The translations under genes and the position numbers were made by a program. Shown one piece after another: positions 1-5,374 of a stretch of DNA of 5,374 nt (positions within the stretch are counted from its first letter, which is position 1; every line of letters begins with the position of its first letter). Source of the DNA: Verrucomicrobiota bacterium. GTDB taxonomy: Bacteria > Verrucomicrobiota > Verrucomicrobiia > Limisphaerales > SXQI01. Under the pieces are notes generated by a model. That model was not told the origin of the DNA. It did not search any database and saw only the letters and a program-made list of their open reading frames with translations. The stretch is taken from assembly GCA_008933045.1 (NCBI GenBank), contig WBXJ01000195.1, positions 1-5,374 on the forward strand, read 5' to 3'.

Positions 1-258
1 ATCGGAGCTGACGGCCACGAGGATGCTTGCCTCGAGGCTTATCTTTCAGCCGTAGGGAACTCTTGGAACACAGCCGCAGGCCGCGATATCATTTGGCGAT
101 CCCGCAGCAAAAAGACCCCAGCCTTGTTGGTGAAAATCATCAGCGACAAGAATACTCCCGAAGCAGAAAAGCCACGCTATTTCCGCTCGTTAGACTTTCT
201 CAAAGGGTCTGAAAAAGACGCGGCTCTCGTGGAATTGCTGACGGCTGGAGCGAAGTAA
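1..258 (+). CDS. 3' end of a gene, possibly a PVC-type haem-binding/dehydrogenase-like protein (5' truncated)
   Basis: The frame is open from base 1 and ends at TAA 256-258, giving the last 85 residues of a protein that starts left of the window. The visible stretch contains GRDIIWRSRSKKTPALL (about residues 27-43) followed by PRYFRSLDFLKGSEKDAAL (about residues 59-77). From memory, this pairing of an 'RDI-WRSR' block with an 'RYFR-(S/A)-(L/F)DF' block occurs in the large secreted PVC-group proteins annotated as membrane-bound dehydrogenase or PVC-type haem-binding CxxCH proteins. No CxxCH motif, HEAT repeat or catalytic residue is visible in this fragment, so the family call is tentative. 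The protein ends soon after the second block in a short helical tail, and any haem domain would have to lie upstream. It converges on the minus-strand ABC gene, with 9 bp between stop codons. That it is coding is well supported by the protein-like composition; the function is weakly supported. Confidence 0.6.
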   Translation: MGADGHEDACLEAYLSAVGNSWNTAAGRDIIWRSRSKKTPALLVKIISDKNTPEAEKPRYFRSLDFLKGSEKDAALVELLTAGAK

Positions 259-267
259 CGGAGGAAC

Positions 268-2109
268 TCAGTCCGCATCGAGCTTAGCGAATTGCTCCTC
301 GATAAACGTCGTGTTTTGGATGCGGGTCAACCGTGCGTAAAGCCCCTGGGCAGCGAGGAGTTGATCGTGCGTCCCACGCTCAATGATTTCGCCTTGGCGC
401 ATCACTAGGATTTGATTGGCCTTGCGGATCGTGCTCAACCGATGGGCGATCACGAATGTGGTGCGTTGGTGCATTAGCCGTTCCAATGCCTCCTGAATCA
501 ACCGCTCCGTCTGAGTGTCCACGCTTGCAGTCGCTTCGTCTAAAATGAGGATCGGCGCATTCTTGAGCAGCGCACGGGCAATGCTCACGCGTTGTTTTTC
601 GCCCACGCTCAGTTTCACGCCGCGTTCTCCCACTTGCGCATCGTAGCCTTGGGGGAGCCGCGTGATAAAATCATGACAATTAGCGGCTTGCGCGGCAGCG
701 ATCACCTCCTCGGGACTCGCATCGAGATTTCCGTATAAAATATTCTCACGGATGGTTCCATTGAAAAGAAAGGCTTCTTGGCTGACGACGCTGATCTGTT
801 GGCGCAGGGATTGTAAAGAGACGTCGCTGGTGGATTGTTCATCGATCCGGATGCATCCGCTGGTTGCTTCATAGAACGCCGGCAGAAGGTTTACCAGAGA
901 GGATTTACCGGCACCCGTGGGCCCAACGAGTGCGATCATCTCGCCAGCGCGTGCGTGGAAGGAAATATTATGGAGAGTGATTGCGCTTCCTTCATAGGCG
1001 AACCCGACGTTGTCGTAATGCACCTCGCCGCGCACTCGATCCGGCCATTTGCTATTCTGTCCGCTGCGTTCCTTGCCTTCAGGTGTGGCGTCAAGGATGT
1101 CGAAAACTCTTTCGCCTGCCGCGCGTGCCGCCTGCAACATTTGGTTCAATCCATGCAGCCGTCCAATCGGTTCGTAAAACAGCGCGAGGAAGAGCAAAAA
1201 ACTCACGAGATTTCCGATGGTCATCCGGCCTTCCAACACCTGAGCGCCCCCCATCCAGAGCACCAAGGCCAAGCCCAGCGAGCCGACAAACATCATGGAT
1301 GGCGAGTACCACGCCCATACTCGCATGATCGCTAGGGAGCCAGTGCGTAACGCATCCGCGCGATCGGTAAAACGGGCATCCTCATGCGCCTCGCGAGAAA
1401 AGGCTTTGATCTGGCGCATGCCTTGCAAGTTATCCATCAGTAGTGCGTTCATCGCGCTAGAAGCCTCACGTTGCAACCGGTAACGGCGATGAGCTGTGAT
1501 GGTATAATACAACGCCCCCCCAGCCAGCAACGGGAGCGGGATCAACGCAACCGAGGCCAACGCCGGATTGCTCATGAACAAGATGACCAGCACTCCAACA
1601 ATGCTCAGGACAACAACGGTGCCCTGCTCGGTTCCGTCGATTAAAACGCGTTCGACTGCATTCACATCCTCCCCTACTCGGCCCATCAACGCGCCCGCAG
1701 CTCGTTGGTCGAAGAAACCGATGGGAAGCCGCTGCAGCCGCGCGTACAGATCACGGCGCATGTCGAAAATCACATTTTGTTCGAAAGTGTTATTGATCCG
1801 AATGCGAAGGCTATTAAAGACGTCTCGAGCCAAAAAAGCACCAATCAACCCCAGCATCGCTCGTGTCAAAAGCTCGGGATGATTCCCCCGAATCACGTCG
1901 TCAATAACGTACTGTGTTAACCAAGGAAACGCGAAGGACGCAGCGAGACTCAGCACAGCACAGACCATGGTGCCCACAGCGAGGAGCCGATAAGGCCGCA
2001 GGTAAACGGAGACCCGAGTCACAACCTCCCAAGTCGATCGTTTGGGAACCGAAAAGGGACGAAACGGAGCCCGGTCAGGAGTGGAATTAGGTGACGACAT
2101 AAAGAGCAA
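268..2109 (-). CDS. ABC exporter, fused transmembrane and ATPase domains (MsbA-like half-transporter)
   Basis: A 613-residue protein of the type-IV ABC exporter class, which works as a homo- or heterodimer in the inner membrane and uses ATP to move lipids, peptides or other amphiphiles outward. The membrane domain has about six segments (roughly residues 42-67, 82-100, 163-180, 182-203, 268-288 and 299-317). The ATPase domain follows: A-loop Tyr372, Walker A GPTGAGKSS 396-404, Q-loop Gln444, signature LSVGE 500-504, Walker B ILILDE 520-525 (catalytic Glu525), D-loop SVD 529-531 and H-loop His556. All catalytic residues are present, so it should be active. The signature departs from the usual LSGGQ. 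The best start is TTG at 2109, which has an AGGAG 10 bases upstream; ATG at 2100 (residue 4) is the alternative, but its spacing is poor. The length is close to that of MsbA (about 580) plus a short polar N-terminal extension. The substrate cannot be told from sequence. It lies 37 bp downstream of the Gfo/Idh-family gene on the same strand and is probably in its operon. Confidence 0.95.
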   Translation of the reverse strand: MLFMSSPNSTPDRAPFRPFSVPKRSTWEVVTRVSVYLRPYRLLAVGTMVCAVLSLAASFAFPWLTQYVIDDVIRGNHPELLTRAMLGLIGAFLARDVFNSLRIRINNTFEQNVIFDMRRDLYARLQRLPIGFFDQRAAGALMGRVGEDVNAVERVLIDGTEQGTVVVLSIVGVLVILFMSNPALASVALIPLPLLAGGALYYTITAHRRYRLQREASSAMNALLMDNLQGMRQIKAFSREAHEDARFTDRADALRTGSLAIMRVWAWYSPSMMFVGSLGLALVLWMGGAQVLEGRMTIGNLVSFLLFLALFYEPIGRLHGLNQMLQAARAAGERVFDILDATPEGKERSGQNSKWPDRVRGEVHYDNVGFAYEGSAITLHNISFHARAGEMIALVGPTGAGKSSLVNLLPAFYEATSGCIRIDEQSTSDVSLQSLRQQISVVSQEAFLFNGTIRENILYGNLDASPEEVIAAAQAANCHDFITRLPQGYDAQVGERGVKLSVGEKQRVSIARALLKNAPILILDEATASVDTQTERLIQEALERLMHQRTTFVIAHRLSTIRKANQILVMRQGEIIERGTHDQLLAAQGLYARLTRIQNTTFIEEQFAKLDAD

Positions 2110-2119
2110 CCCGCGCTTG

Positions 2120-2126
2120 CTCCTCT
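2120..2126 (-). promoter_or_regulatory. Shine-Dalgarno sequence of the ABC exporter gene
   Basis: On the minus strand the bases read AGAGGAG, with the AGGAG core at 2124-2120. The spacing is 10 bases to the TTG at 2109 and 19 bases to the in-frame ATG at 2100, so this site favours the TTG as the true start. It is the only convincing Shine-Dalgarno sequence seen next to any start codon in the window. Confidence 0.6.
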
Positions 2127-2146
2127 TGGGGATGGGAATTCCGCGC

Positions 2147-3457
2147 TTAGACTTCGAACATTTCTTTTTTTAACTCGATGCGAGTGTTCTTCATCGTCGC
2201 TTCGTGTGCTTTGATCACCAGCATGGTGGAGGCAAATCCTTCTTTGTAGCCGGCACTGGGTGCTTTTTTATCAGCGATATTTTGGATGAACTCTTGCAGT
2301 GAATAGTTGTGAGTCGTGTCGCTATCCGACGCACCCTCAGCGGGCTTTTTACCTTGAGCCAACAGTTTGGTGGCATTGGCTACGAGCGCGATGCCGGTCT
2401 CCTGGAAAAACTCCTCTTTGCGGGCATAAACTTCCCAGCCGAGTATGGGCGAATCCACCTCCTTGAACATCCAAGCCCGTTGCTCGCGCATCATGATCGC
2501 AGCATCGGTGCCATGGAACACATCATACGACGAGTCAAAGGAGTTGGCCAATGTCGCATCAAAAACATAGCGTCCACCGCTTGGAAATTCGAACACTGCC
2601 TGAACTGTATCCGGAATTTCACGCCCATCCCGCCAGTGCATGATCGAGCCAAACCCAGTCACCGCCACCGGTTGCGCGTTGAAATACCAAGCGGCGATGT
2701 CGATTTGATGAATTCCCTGTTCGCCAACCAACCCTGTGGTGGAATCTTTTTGCAACCGCCAGTTCAGCGCGGCCTCACGCTCAGGGTTCGGTGAACCTCG
2801 TCGCCACGATTGTTTTTTGTTCCATTGCCCACGACCTGAAGCCAACTTTCCGCAAGCCTCAGATCGCACAAATTTGAAAACGTGGTGGTGTTGTGGATTG
2901 CCTCTGTTTTGCAAACCGACTTGAAAAATCAACTGCGACGCGTTCTTAGCTGCGAGGGCGATCGCGCGTGCATCCGCCTCAGTGTGCGCGAGGGGCGCCT
3001 CGCAATAGACATGTTTCCCTGCTTGCAAGGCAGCGAGCACAATCTCTTTGTGCAAATGCGTCGGGGTGGCCACGATCACCGCTTGGACTTCTTTATTGTC
3101 CAACACTTCTCGATAATCTTTATGTTTGGAAGCCTTCGGTGCTGTTTCGCCCACGCGACGAAGTGACGGATCGTAGCTGTCACAAACCGCCACTACCGGT
3201 GCGTTAGGAAGCCGGTTCAGTGTGGCAATTAATTCTTTGCCCCAAGTGCCCAAACCGATAACGCCAAATTTGACTGGGGGTGCGGGCGGTTTTTCTTTGT
3301 AATTCGGATCAGCCTTGGGAACCACCAACGTTTTGTCCTGAGCGGTGATTTCGATACCACCCAACATCGCCATGAACGCGGCAATCGAGCCGCCCTTCAA
3401 AAAATCTCGGCGTTTGACAGCGTTTTCGTTTGCAGACGGACTCTCAGTTTTTTGCAT
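2147..3457 (-). CDS. Gfo/Idh/MocA-family protein with Tat export signal; altered catalytic motif
   Basis: A 436-residue protein. The N-terminus carries a twin-arginine signal: KRRDFLK at 15-21, hydrophobic stretch 23-34, and a plausible cleavage after Ala39 (ITA-Q). Such proteins are exported folded, with their nucleotide already bound. The Rossmann domain begins at 62 with GVIGLGTWG (65-73), the NAD(P)-binding loop. Next come the ATPTHLH strand-turn (130-136) and CEAPLA (152-157). The C-terminal alpha/beta domain includes GEQGIHQID (245-253). In the family the usual motifs are E-K-P, whose Lys is catalytic, and D-x-(G)-x-H. Here the Lys is Ala154, the Asp is Glu246, and only His250 is retained. 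Overall length and fold match sugar- or inositol-type oxidoreductases, but activity as a standard dehydrogenase is doubtful, and the substrate is unknown. The start at 3457 is ATG with no clear ribosome-binding site; it is chosen because the Tat signal follows directly. The gene leads a two-gene minus-strand operon with the ABC exporter and is transcribed away from the ebo-type genes. Confidence 0.92.
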   Translation of the reverse strand: MQKTESPSANENAVKRRDFLKGGSIAAFMAMLGGIEITAQDKTLVVPKADPNYKEKPPAPPVKFGVIGLGTWGKELIATLNRLPNAPVVAVCDSYDPSLRRVGETAPKASKHKDYREVLDNKEVQAVIVATPTHLHKEIVLAALQAGKHVYCEAPLAHTEADARAIALAAKNASQLIFQVGLQNRGNPQHHHVFKFVRSEACGKLASGRGQWNKKQSWRRGSPNPEREAALNWRLQKDSTTGLVGEQGIHQIDIAAWYFNAQPVAVTGFGSIMHWRDGREIPDTVQAVFEFPSGGRYVFDATLANSFDSSYDVFHGTDAAIMMREQRAWMFKEVDSPILGWEVYARKEEFFQETGIALVANATKLLAQGKKPAEGASDSDTTHNYSLQEFIQNIADKKAPSAGYKEGFASTMLVIKAHEATMKNTRIELKKEMFEV

Positions 3458-3526
3458 GGCCCAAAATCATGGAGGAAACGACCAAAAAAGTCCAACGGTC
3501 AGGCATTTTTTTTAATGGGCGATTCC

Positions 3527-3535
3527 AAAATAGCA
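3527..3535 (-). promoter_or_regulatory. possible extended -10 promoter element for the minus-strand operon
   Basis: The minus strand reads TGCTATTTT, an extended -10 shape (TG, one base, then a hexamer matching TATAAT at 4 of 6). Transcription would start about 60 bases before the ATG at 3457. No convincing -35 was found. The call rests on this short match and its location in the divergent gap, so it is weak. Confidence 0.22.
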
Positions 3536-3559
3536 CACATTCGTTTTCCTGTGTGCAAT
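3530..3559. repeat. inverted repeat in the divergent intergenic region (candidate operator)
   Basis: The left arm 3530-3539 (ATAGCACACA) and right arm 3550-3559 (TGTGTGCAAT) are reverse complements at 9 of 10 positions, including a perfect 7-bp core (GCACACA / TGTGTGC). They are separated by a 10-bp AT-rich spacer. The element lies between two divergent operons and overlaps the possible minus-strand -10. Symmetry with about 20 bp between arm centres suits a dimeric repressor or activator. No regulator gene is in the window. It is not followed by a T-run on either strand, so it does not look like a terminator. Confidence 0.45.
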
Positions 3560-3595
3560 CTGGAATGTTGTGTTGTAGGTTTTCGACTAGAACTT

Positions 3596-3898
3596 ATGAC
3601 GCGCCAGCAAGTCTTGGATCTGTATTTTATGGAAGCCCGAAGCAAGGTTCTTGATCTCGCCGCCTTTTTGGATCGGATGGATCGAGCCGAGGGTAAGGAA
3701 GATTTTCGTCTCGCGGCTTTGCGTGAGGCGATTTCCCAGTTGCAAGGCCGTCGAACCCGTCGGGCCGAGAAAGTCTTGCTCTCCCTCAGCGATCCTAGCG
3801 TTACACCCGTGGATCGGGCGATGGGTCAAGGTGCCTGCGGAGCTTGGGCTGGGCCGATCGCTCCAGCACGCCGCAAGAAAAAGCCTAATTCCGTCTAA
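3596..3898 (+). CDS. small conserved-looking hypothetical protein, first gene of the ebo-type operon
   Basis: A 100-residue protein that I cannot assign to a named family. Residues 3-50 look like two amphipathic helices rich in Leu, Ala, Arg and Glu (around EARSKVLDLAAFLDRMDRAE and DFRLAALREAISQL). There follow a basic segment, a short LLSLSDPSVTPVD stretch (61-73), a small GACGAW motif (79-84) and a Lys/Arg/Pro-rich tail. It has no signal peptide, membrane segment or Cys/His metal site. The same frame is open back to an ATG at 3452, but that 48-codon extension has a composition unlike a protein, would overlap the divergent gene start and would cover the inverted repeat, so the ATG at 3596 is preferred. 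It has no Shine-Dalgarno sequence. The stop is 9 bp before the TatD-family gene, so co-transcription is very likely. It sits where eboA lies in cyanobacterial clusters, but is about half the length of EboA and I see no similarity. Confidence 0.75.
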   Translation: MTRQQVLDLYFMEARSKVLDLAAFLDRMDRAEGKEDFRLAALREAISQLQGRRTRRAEKVLLSLSDPSVTPVDRAMGQGACGAWAGPIAPARRKKKPNSV

Positions 3899-3907
3899 TT
3901 TTTTCCC

Positions 3908-4717
3908 ATGCGCTATATCGAACCCCACGGACACATGGTCAGCCGCACCACGGATGACTATCAGGACATGGCAACGGCGGGATGCCAAGTGGTTTGCGAG
4001 CCCGCTTTTTGGGCAGGATTCGATCGGAATTCAGCCGATGGATTTTACGATTATTTCTCGCAACTCACCGAGCAGGAACCCAAACGCGCTGCCCGTTACG
4101 GCATCCAACATTACAGTTGGATTTGTCTCAACCCCAAGGAGTCGGAGAATCTGGACTTGGCGGAGGAGGTCCTCTCGATCATCCCTGAATTCTTAGCCAA
4201 ACCCCGCGTCCTAGGTGTGGGAGAGATCGGCCTGAATAAAAATAGCCGCAACGAATTGAAGGTGCTGGAAAAACATGTCGATCTCGCCGCCCAACATGAT
4301 CAACTGATCCTCGTTCATACGCCTCACTTGGAGGATAAACTGAAAGGGACCCGCCTCATCCTCGATCTGCTCAGGAACGATGCCAGGATTCGTCCCGAGC
4401 GCGTCATTATTGACCATGTGGAGGAGCACACCGTCAAATTGGTGTTGAATCGCGGCTTCTGGGCCGGGATGACCTTGTATCCCGAATCGAAATGCACCGC
4501 TGCTCGGGCGATTGATATCCTGGACCTTTTTGGCACTGACCGCATTTGGATGAATAGCGCGTGCGACTGGGGTCACAGCGTGCCTCTGGCCGTCCCTAGG
4601 ACTGCGCTTGAAATGAAAAAACGTGGCTACACCCGCGATATCATCGACAAGATGATTTACCGGAATCCAATCGAGTTTTTAAGCCAATGCCCGAAGTTCA
4701 AAGTCCCCGAGGAATAG
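3908..4717 (+). CDS. eboB: TatD-family metal-dependent hydrolase, EboB type
   Basis: A 269-residue single-domain TIM-barrel hydrolase of the TatD/amidohydrolase superfamily, cytoplasmic (no signal). The full two-metal ligand set is visible: His7 and His9 (the H-x-H after strand 1), Glu106 (GVGEIGL), His137 (LVHTPH), His170 (IIDHVEE) and Asp220 (SACDWG). The N-terminal pattern EPHGHMVSRTTDDYQDM, followed by CEPAFWAGFDR, RYGIQHYSWICLNPKE and PLAVPRTALEM, is the signature I associate with EboB proteins of cyanobacterial ebo clusters rather than with the DNA-repair-type TatD. The length is typical. EboB's substrate is not known; the family hydrolyses phosphoester or related bonds. The start ATG at 3908 follows a purely pyrimidine 9-base spacer (TTTTTTCCC) with no Shine-Dalgarno. 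It lies 9 bp after the small gene and 33 bp before eboE, so the three form one operon. Alternative reading: a generic TatD-like phosphotriesterase-fold protein; the eboE neighbour argues for EboB. Confidence 0.93.
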   Translation: MRYIEPHGHMVSRTTDDYQDMATAGCQVVCEPAFWAGFDRNSADGFYDYFSQLTEQEPKRAARYGIQHYSWICLNPKESENLDLAEEVLSIIPEFLAKPRVLGVGEIGLNKNSRNELKVLEKHVDLAAQHDQLILVHTPHLEDKLKGTRLILDLLRNDARIRPERVIIDHVEEHTVKLVLNRGFWAGMTLYPESKCTAARAIDILDLFGTDRIWMNSACDWGHSVPLAVPRTALEMKKRGYTRDIIDKMIYRNPIEFLSQCPKFKVPEE

Positions 4718-4750
4718 CCGGCAAACTTCAGGAACCATCCCTCTTTTTTC

Positions 4751-5374
4751 ATGAAACTTAAGCATGGATTGCATCTGGCTTATTGCACCAACATCCACCG
4801 AGGTGAGACTTGGGCAGAAACCTTCGAGACACTTCGCGTCCATACCTTGGCAGTGCGCGATCAAGTTTCCCCCAACCAACCCTACGCCATCGGCCTCCGT
4901 TTAGGCGAACTGACCGCCCGCGAGCTAAGCGATCCCGCAGTGCTCCTCCAATTCCAACGATGGCTCGATCGTGAGAATTGCTACGTTTTCACAATCAACG
5001 GTTTTCCATACGGCCGATTCCACGGCGACCGCGTCAAGGAACAGGTGTATGCCCCGGATTGGACGACCGATGCTCGTGTCGAATACACCAATCGGCTCTT
5101 CGATTTATTGTCCCAATTAGTTCCCAGCGGCATCGCGGGCAGCGTGAGCACCGTGCCCCTATCCTTCAAACCATTCATCACCACCCAAGAACAGGTGCAA
5201 GCCCTAGGCCGCCAACTTTGGCGCACCGTGGAACATATCGCCAAGGTATCTGAGAAGTCAGGTCGAGACCTCCATCTAGGGCTGGAACCCGAACCCTTGT
5301 GCTACCTCGAGACGACAGCCGAAACCGTTAGCTTTTTTGAAACCCTCCGCCAAGATCACCCCAACGATCCACGA
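4751..5374 (+). CDS. eboE: EboE-type metabolite-traffic protein, xylose-isomerase-like TIM barrel (3' truncated by window)
   Basis: ATG at 4751 opens a frame that runs without a stop to the last base, giving 208 residues; EboE proteins are usually near 400, so roughly half is present. Recognisable EboE blocks in order are HLAYCTNIHRGETW (8-21), the GLRLGE strand (48-53), the highly characteristic FTINGFPYGRFHG (80-92) with VKEQVYAPDW (95-104), GSVSTVPLSF (130-139), and LGLEPEP (176-182). Glu179 in that last strand is in the position of a metal-binding Glu of xylose-isomerase-like barrels. There is no signal peptide, so it is probably cytoplasmic. In Nostoc the ebo genes are needed for a scytonemin precursor to reach the periplasm, but no enzymatic reaction is established for EboE. 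The start has no Shine-Dalgarno at usable distance and directly follows a 13-base pyrimidine run (4738-4750). An alternative reading is a plain sugar isomerase or epimerase, which the block set and the EboB neighbour make less likely. Confidence 0.93.
   Translation, partial: MKLKHGLHLAYCTNIHRGETWAETFETLRVHTLAVRDQVSPNQPYAIGLRLGELTARELSDPAVLLQFQRWLDRENCYVFTINGFPYGRFHGDRVKEQVYAPDWTTDARVEYTNRLFDLLSQLVPSGIAGSVSTVPLSFKPFITTQEQVQALGRQLWRTVEHIAKVSEKSGRDLHLGLEPEPLCYLETTAETVSFFETLRQDHPNDPR

Noticed and set aside
259..267. A bidirectional terminator between the converging genes
   Set aside because: The gap is only 9 bp. The best pairing nearby (CGGA with TCCG) is a 4-bp stem with a 9-base loop and no T-run, so termination must use another means or sites inside the genes.
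835..1335. A 166-codon open frame on the plus strand, and several shorter ones across 981-1920
   Set aside because: They lie antisense to the well-supported ABC exporter, have protein compositions unlike real proteins (rich in Arg, Ser, His, Cys) and show no motif.
2111..2148. An 8-bp direct repeat CCGCGCTT at 2111-2118 and 2141-2148, flanking the ABC gene's ribosome-binding region
   Set aside because: It is exact but short, one copy overlaps the stop codon of the upstream gene, and it does not form a hairpin; it is probably chance.
2309..3207. Plus-strand open frames of 62-161 codons opposite the Gfo/Idh gene
   Set aside because: They are antisense to a gene with clear Tat and Rossmann motifs and have no recognisable domain or ribosome-binding site.
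3471..3494. A minus-strand TTGGAC...CATGAT pair as a sigma-70 promoter just before ATG 3457
   Set aside because: The two hexamers match the consensus at only 3 and 4 of 6 positions, which is common by chance in AT-rich DNA, and the start point would fall almost on the start codon.
3452..3595. A 48-codon N-terminal extension of the small gene, from ATG 3452
   Set aside because: It would overlap the first codons of the divergent gene, run through the inverted repeat and T-rich tract, and add residues with a composition unlike the rest of the protein.
3587..3988. A 133-codon minus-strand open frame opposite the small gene and the start of eboB
   Set aside because: The plus-strand genes here fit an operon with eboB, while the minus frame has no motif and crosses the 5' end of a confidently identified gene.
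2147..5374. Reading the locus as a simple sugar catabolism cluster (Gfo/Idh plus xylose-isomerase-like barrel)
   Set aside because: The barrel protein carries the EboE-specific NGFPYG-FHG and VPLSF blocks and sits next to an EboB-type TatD protein, which sugar operons do not usually contain. It remains a fallback if no further ebo genes are found.

Overview
The window looks like chromosomal DNA from a member of the Planctomycetes-Verrucomicrobia-Chlamydiae (PVC) group, most likely a verrucomicrobial lineage. The pointers are a Gfo/Idh/MocA oxidoreductase with a twin-arginine export signal, a type very common in that group, a truncated left-edge gene whose tail resembles the large PVC-type haem-binding/dehydrogenase proteins, and mostly weak or absent Shine-Dalgarno sequences. 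This assignment is an inference from gene style. No rRNA, tRNA, CRISPR, transposase or phage gene is visible.

Layout. (1) 1-258, plus strand: the last 85 codons of a gene that enters from the left. (2) 268-2109, minus strand: a complete ABC exporter (fused membrane and ATPase domains), converging on gene 1 with only 9 bp between the stop codons. (3) 2147-3457, minus strand: a complete Tat-signal Gfo/Idh/MocA-family protein, 37 bp upstream of the ABC gene and probably co-transcribed with it. (4) 3458-3595: a divergent intergenic region with a near-perfect inverted repeat that overlaps a possible minus-strand promoter. (5) 3596-3898, plus: a 100-residue protein of unknown function. (6) 3908-4717, plus: a TatD-family metal-dependent hydrolase of the EboB type with every metal ligand present. 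(7) 4751 to the right edge, plus: the first 208 residues of an EboE-type TIM-barrel protein, cut by the window end.

Genes 5-7 are tightly spaced (9 and 33 bp) and read as one operon. The EboB-EboE pair marks it as part of an ebo cluster. This widely scattered gene set is known from cyanobacteria, where it is linked to moving a scytonemin precursor to the periplasm, and from Pseudomonas, where it is linked to nematode-repelling activity. Its chemistry is not settled. The remaining ebo genes (UbiA-like prenyltransferase EboC, dehydroquinate-synthase-like EboD, phosphatase-like EboF) would be expected beyond the right edge. The divergent partner operon encodes a Tat-exported oxidoreductase-fold protein and an ABC exporter. 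Both arms of the locus may therefore serve the same cell-envelope or export process, but this is a hypothesis from position only.
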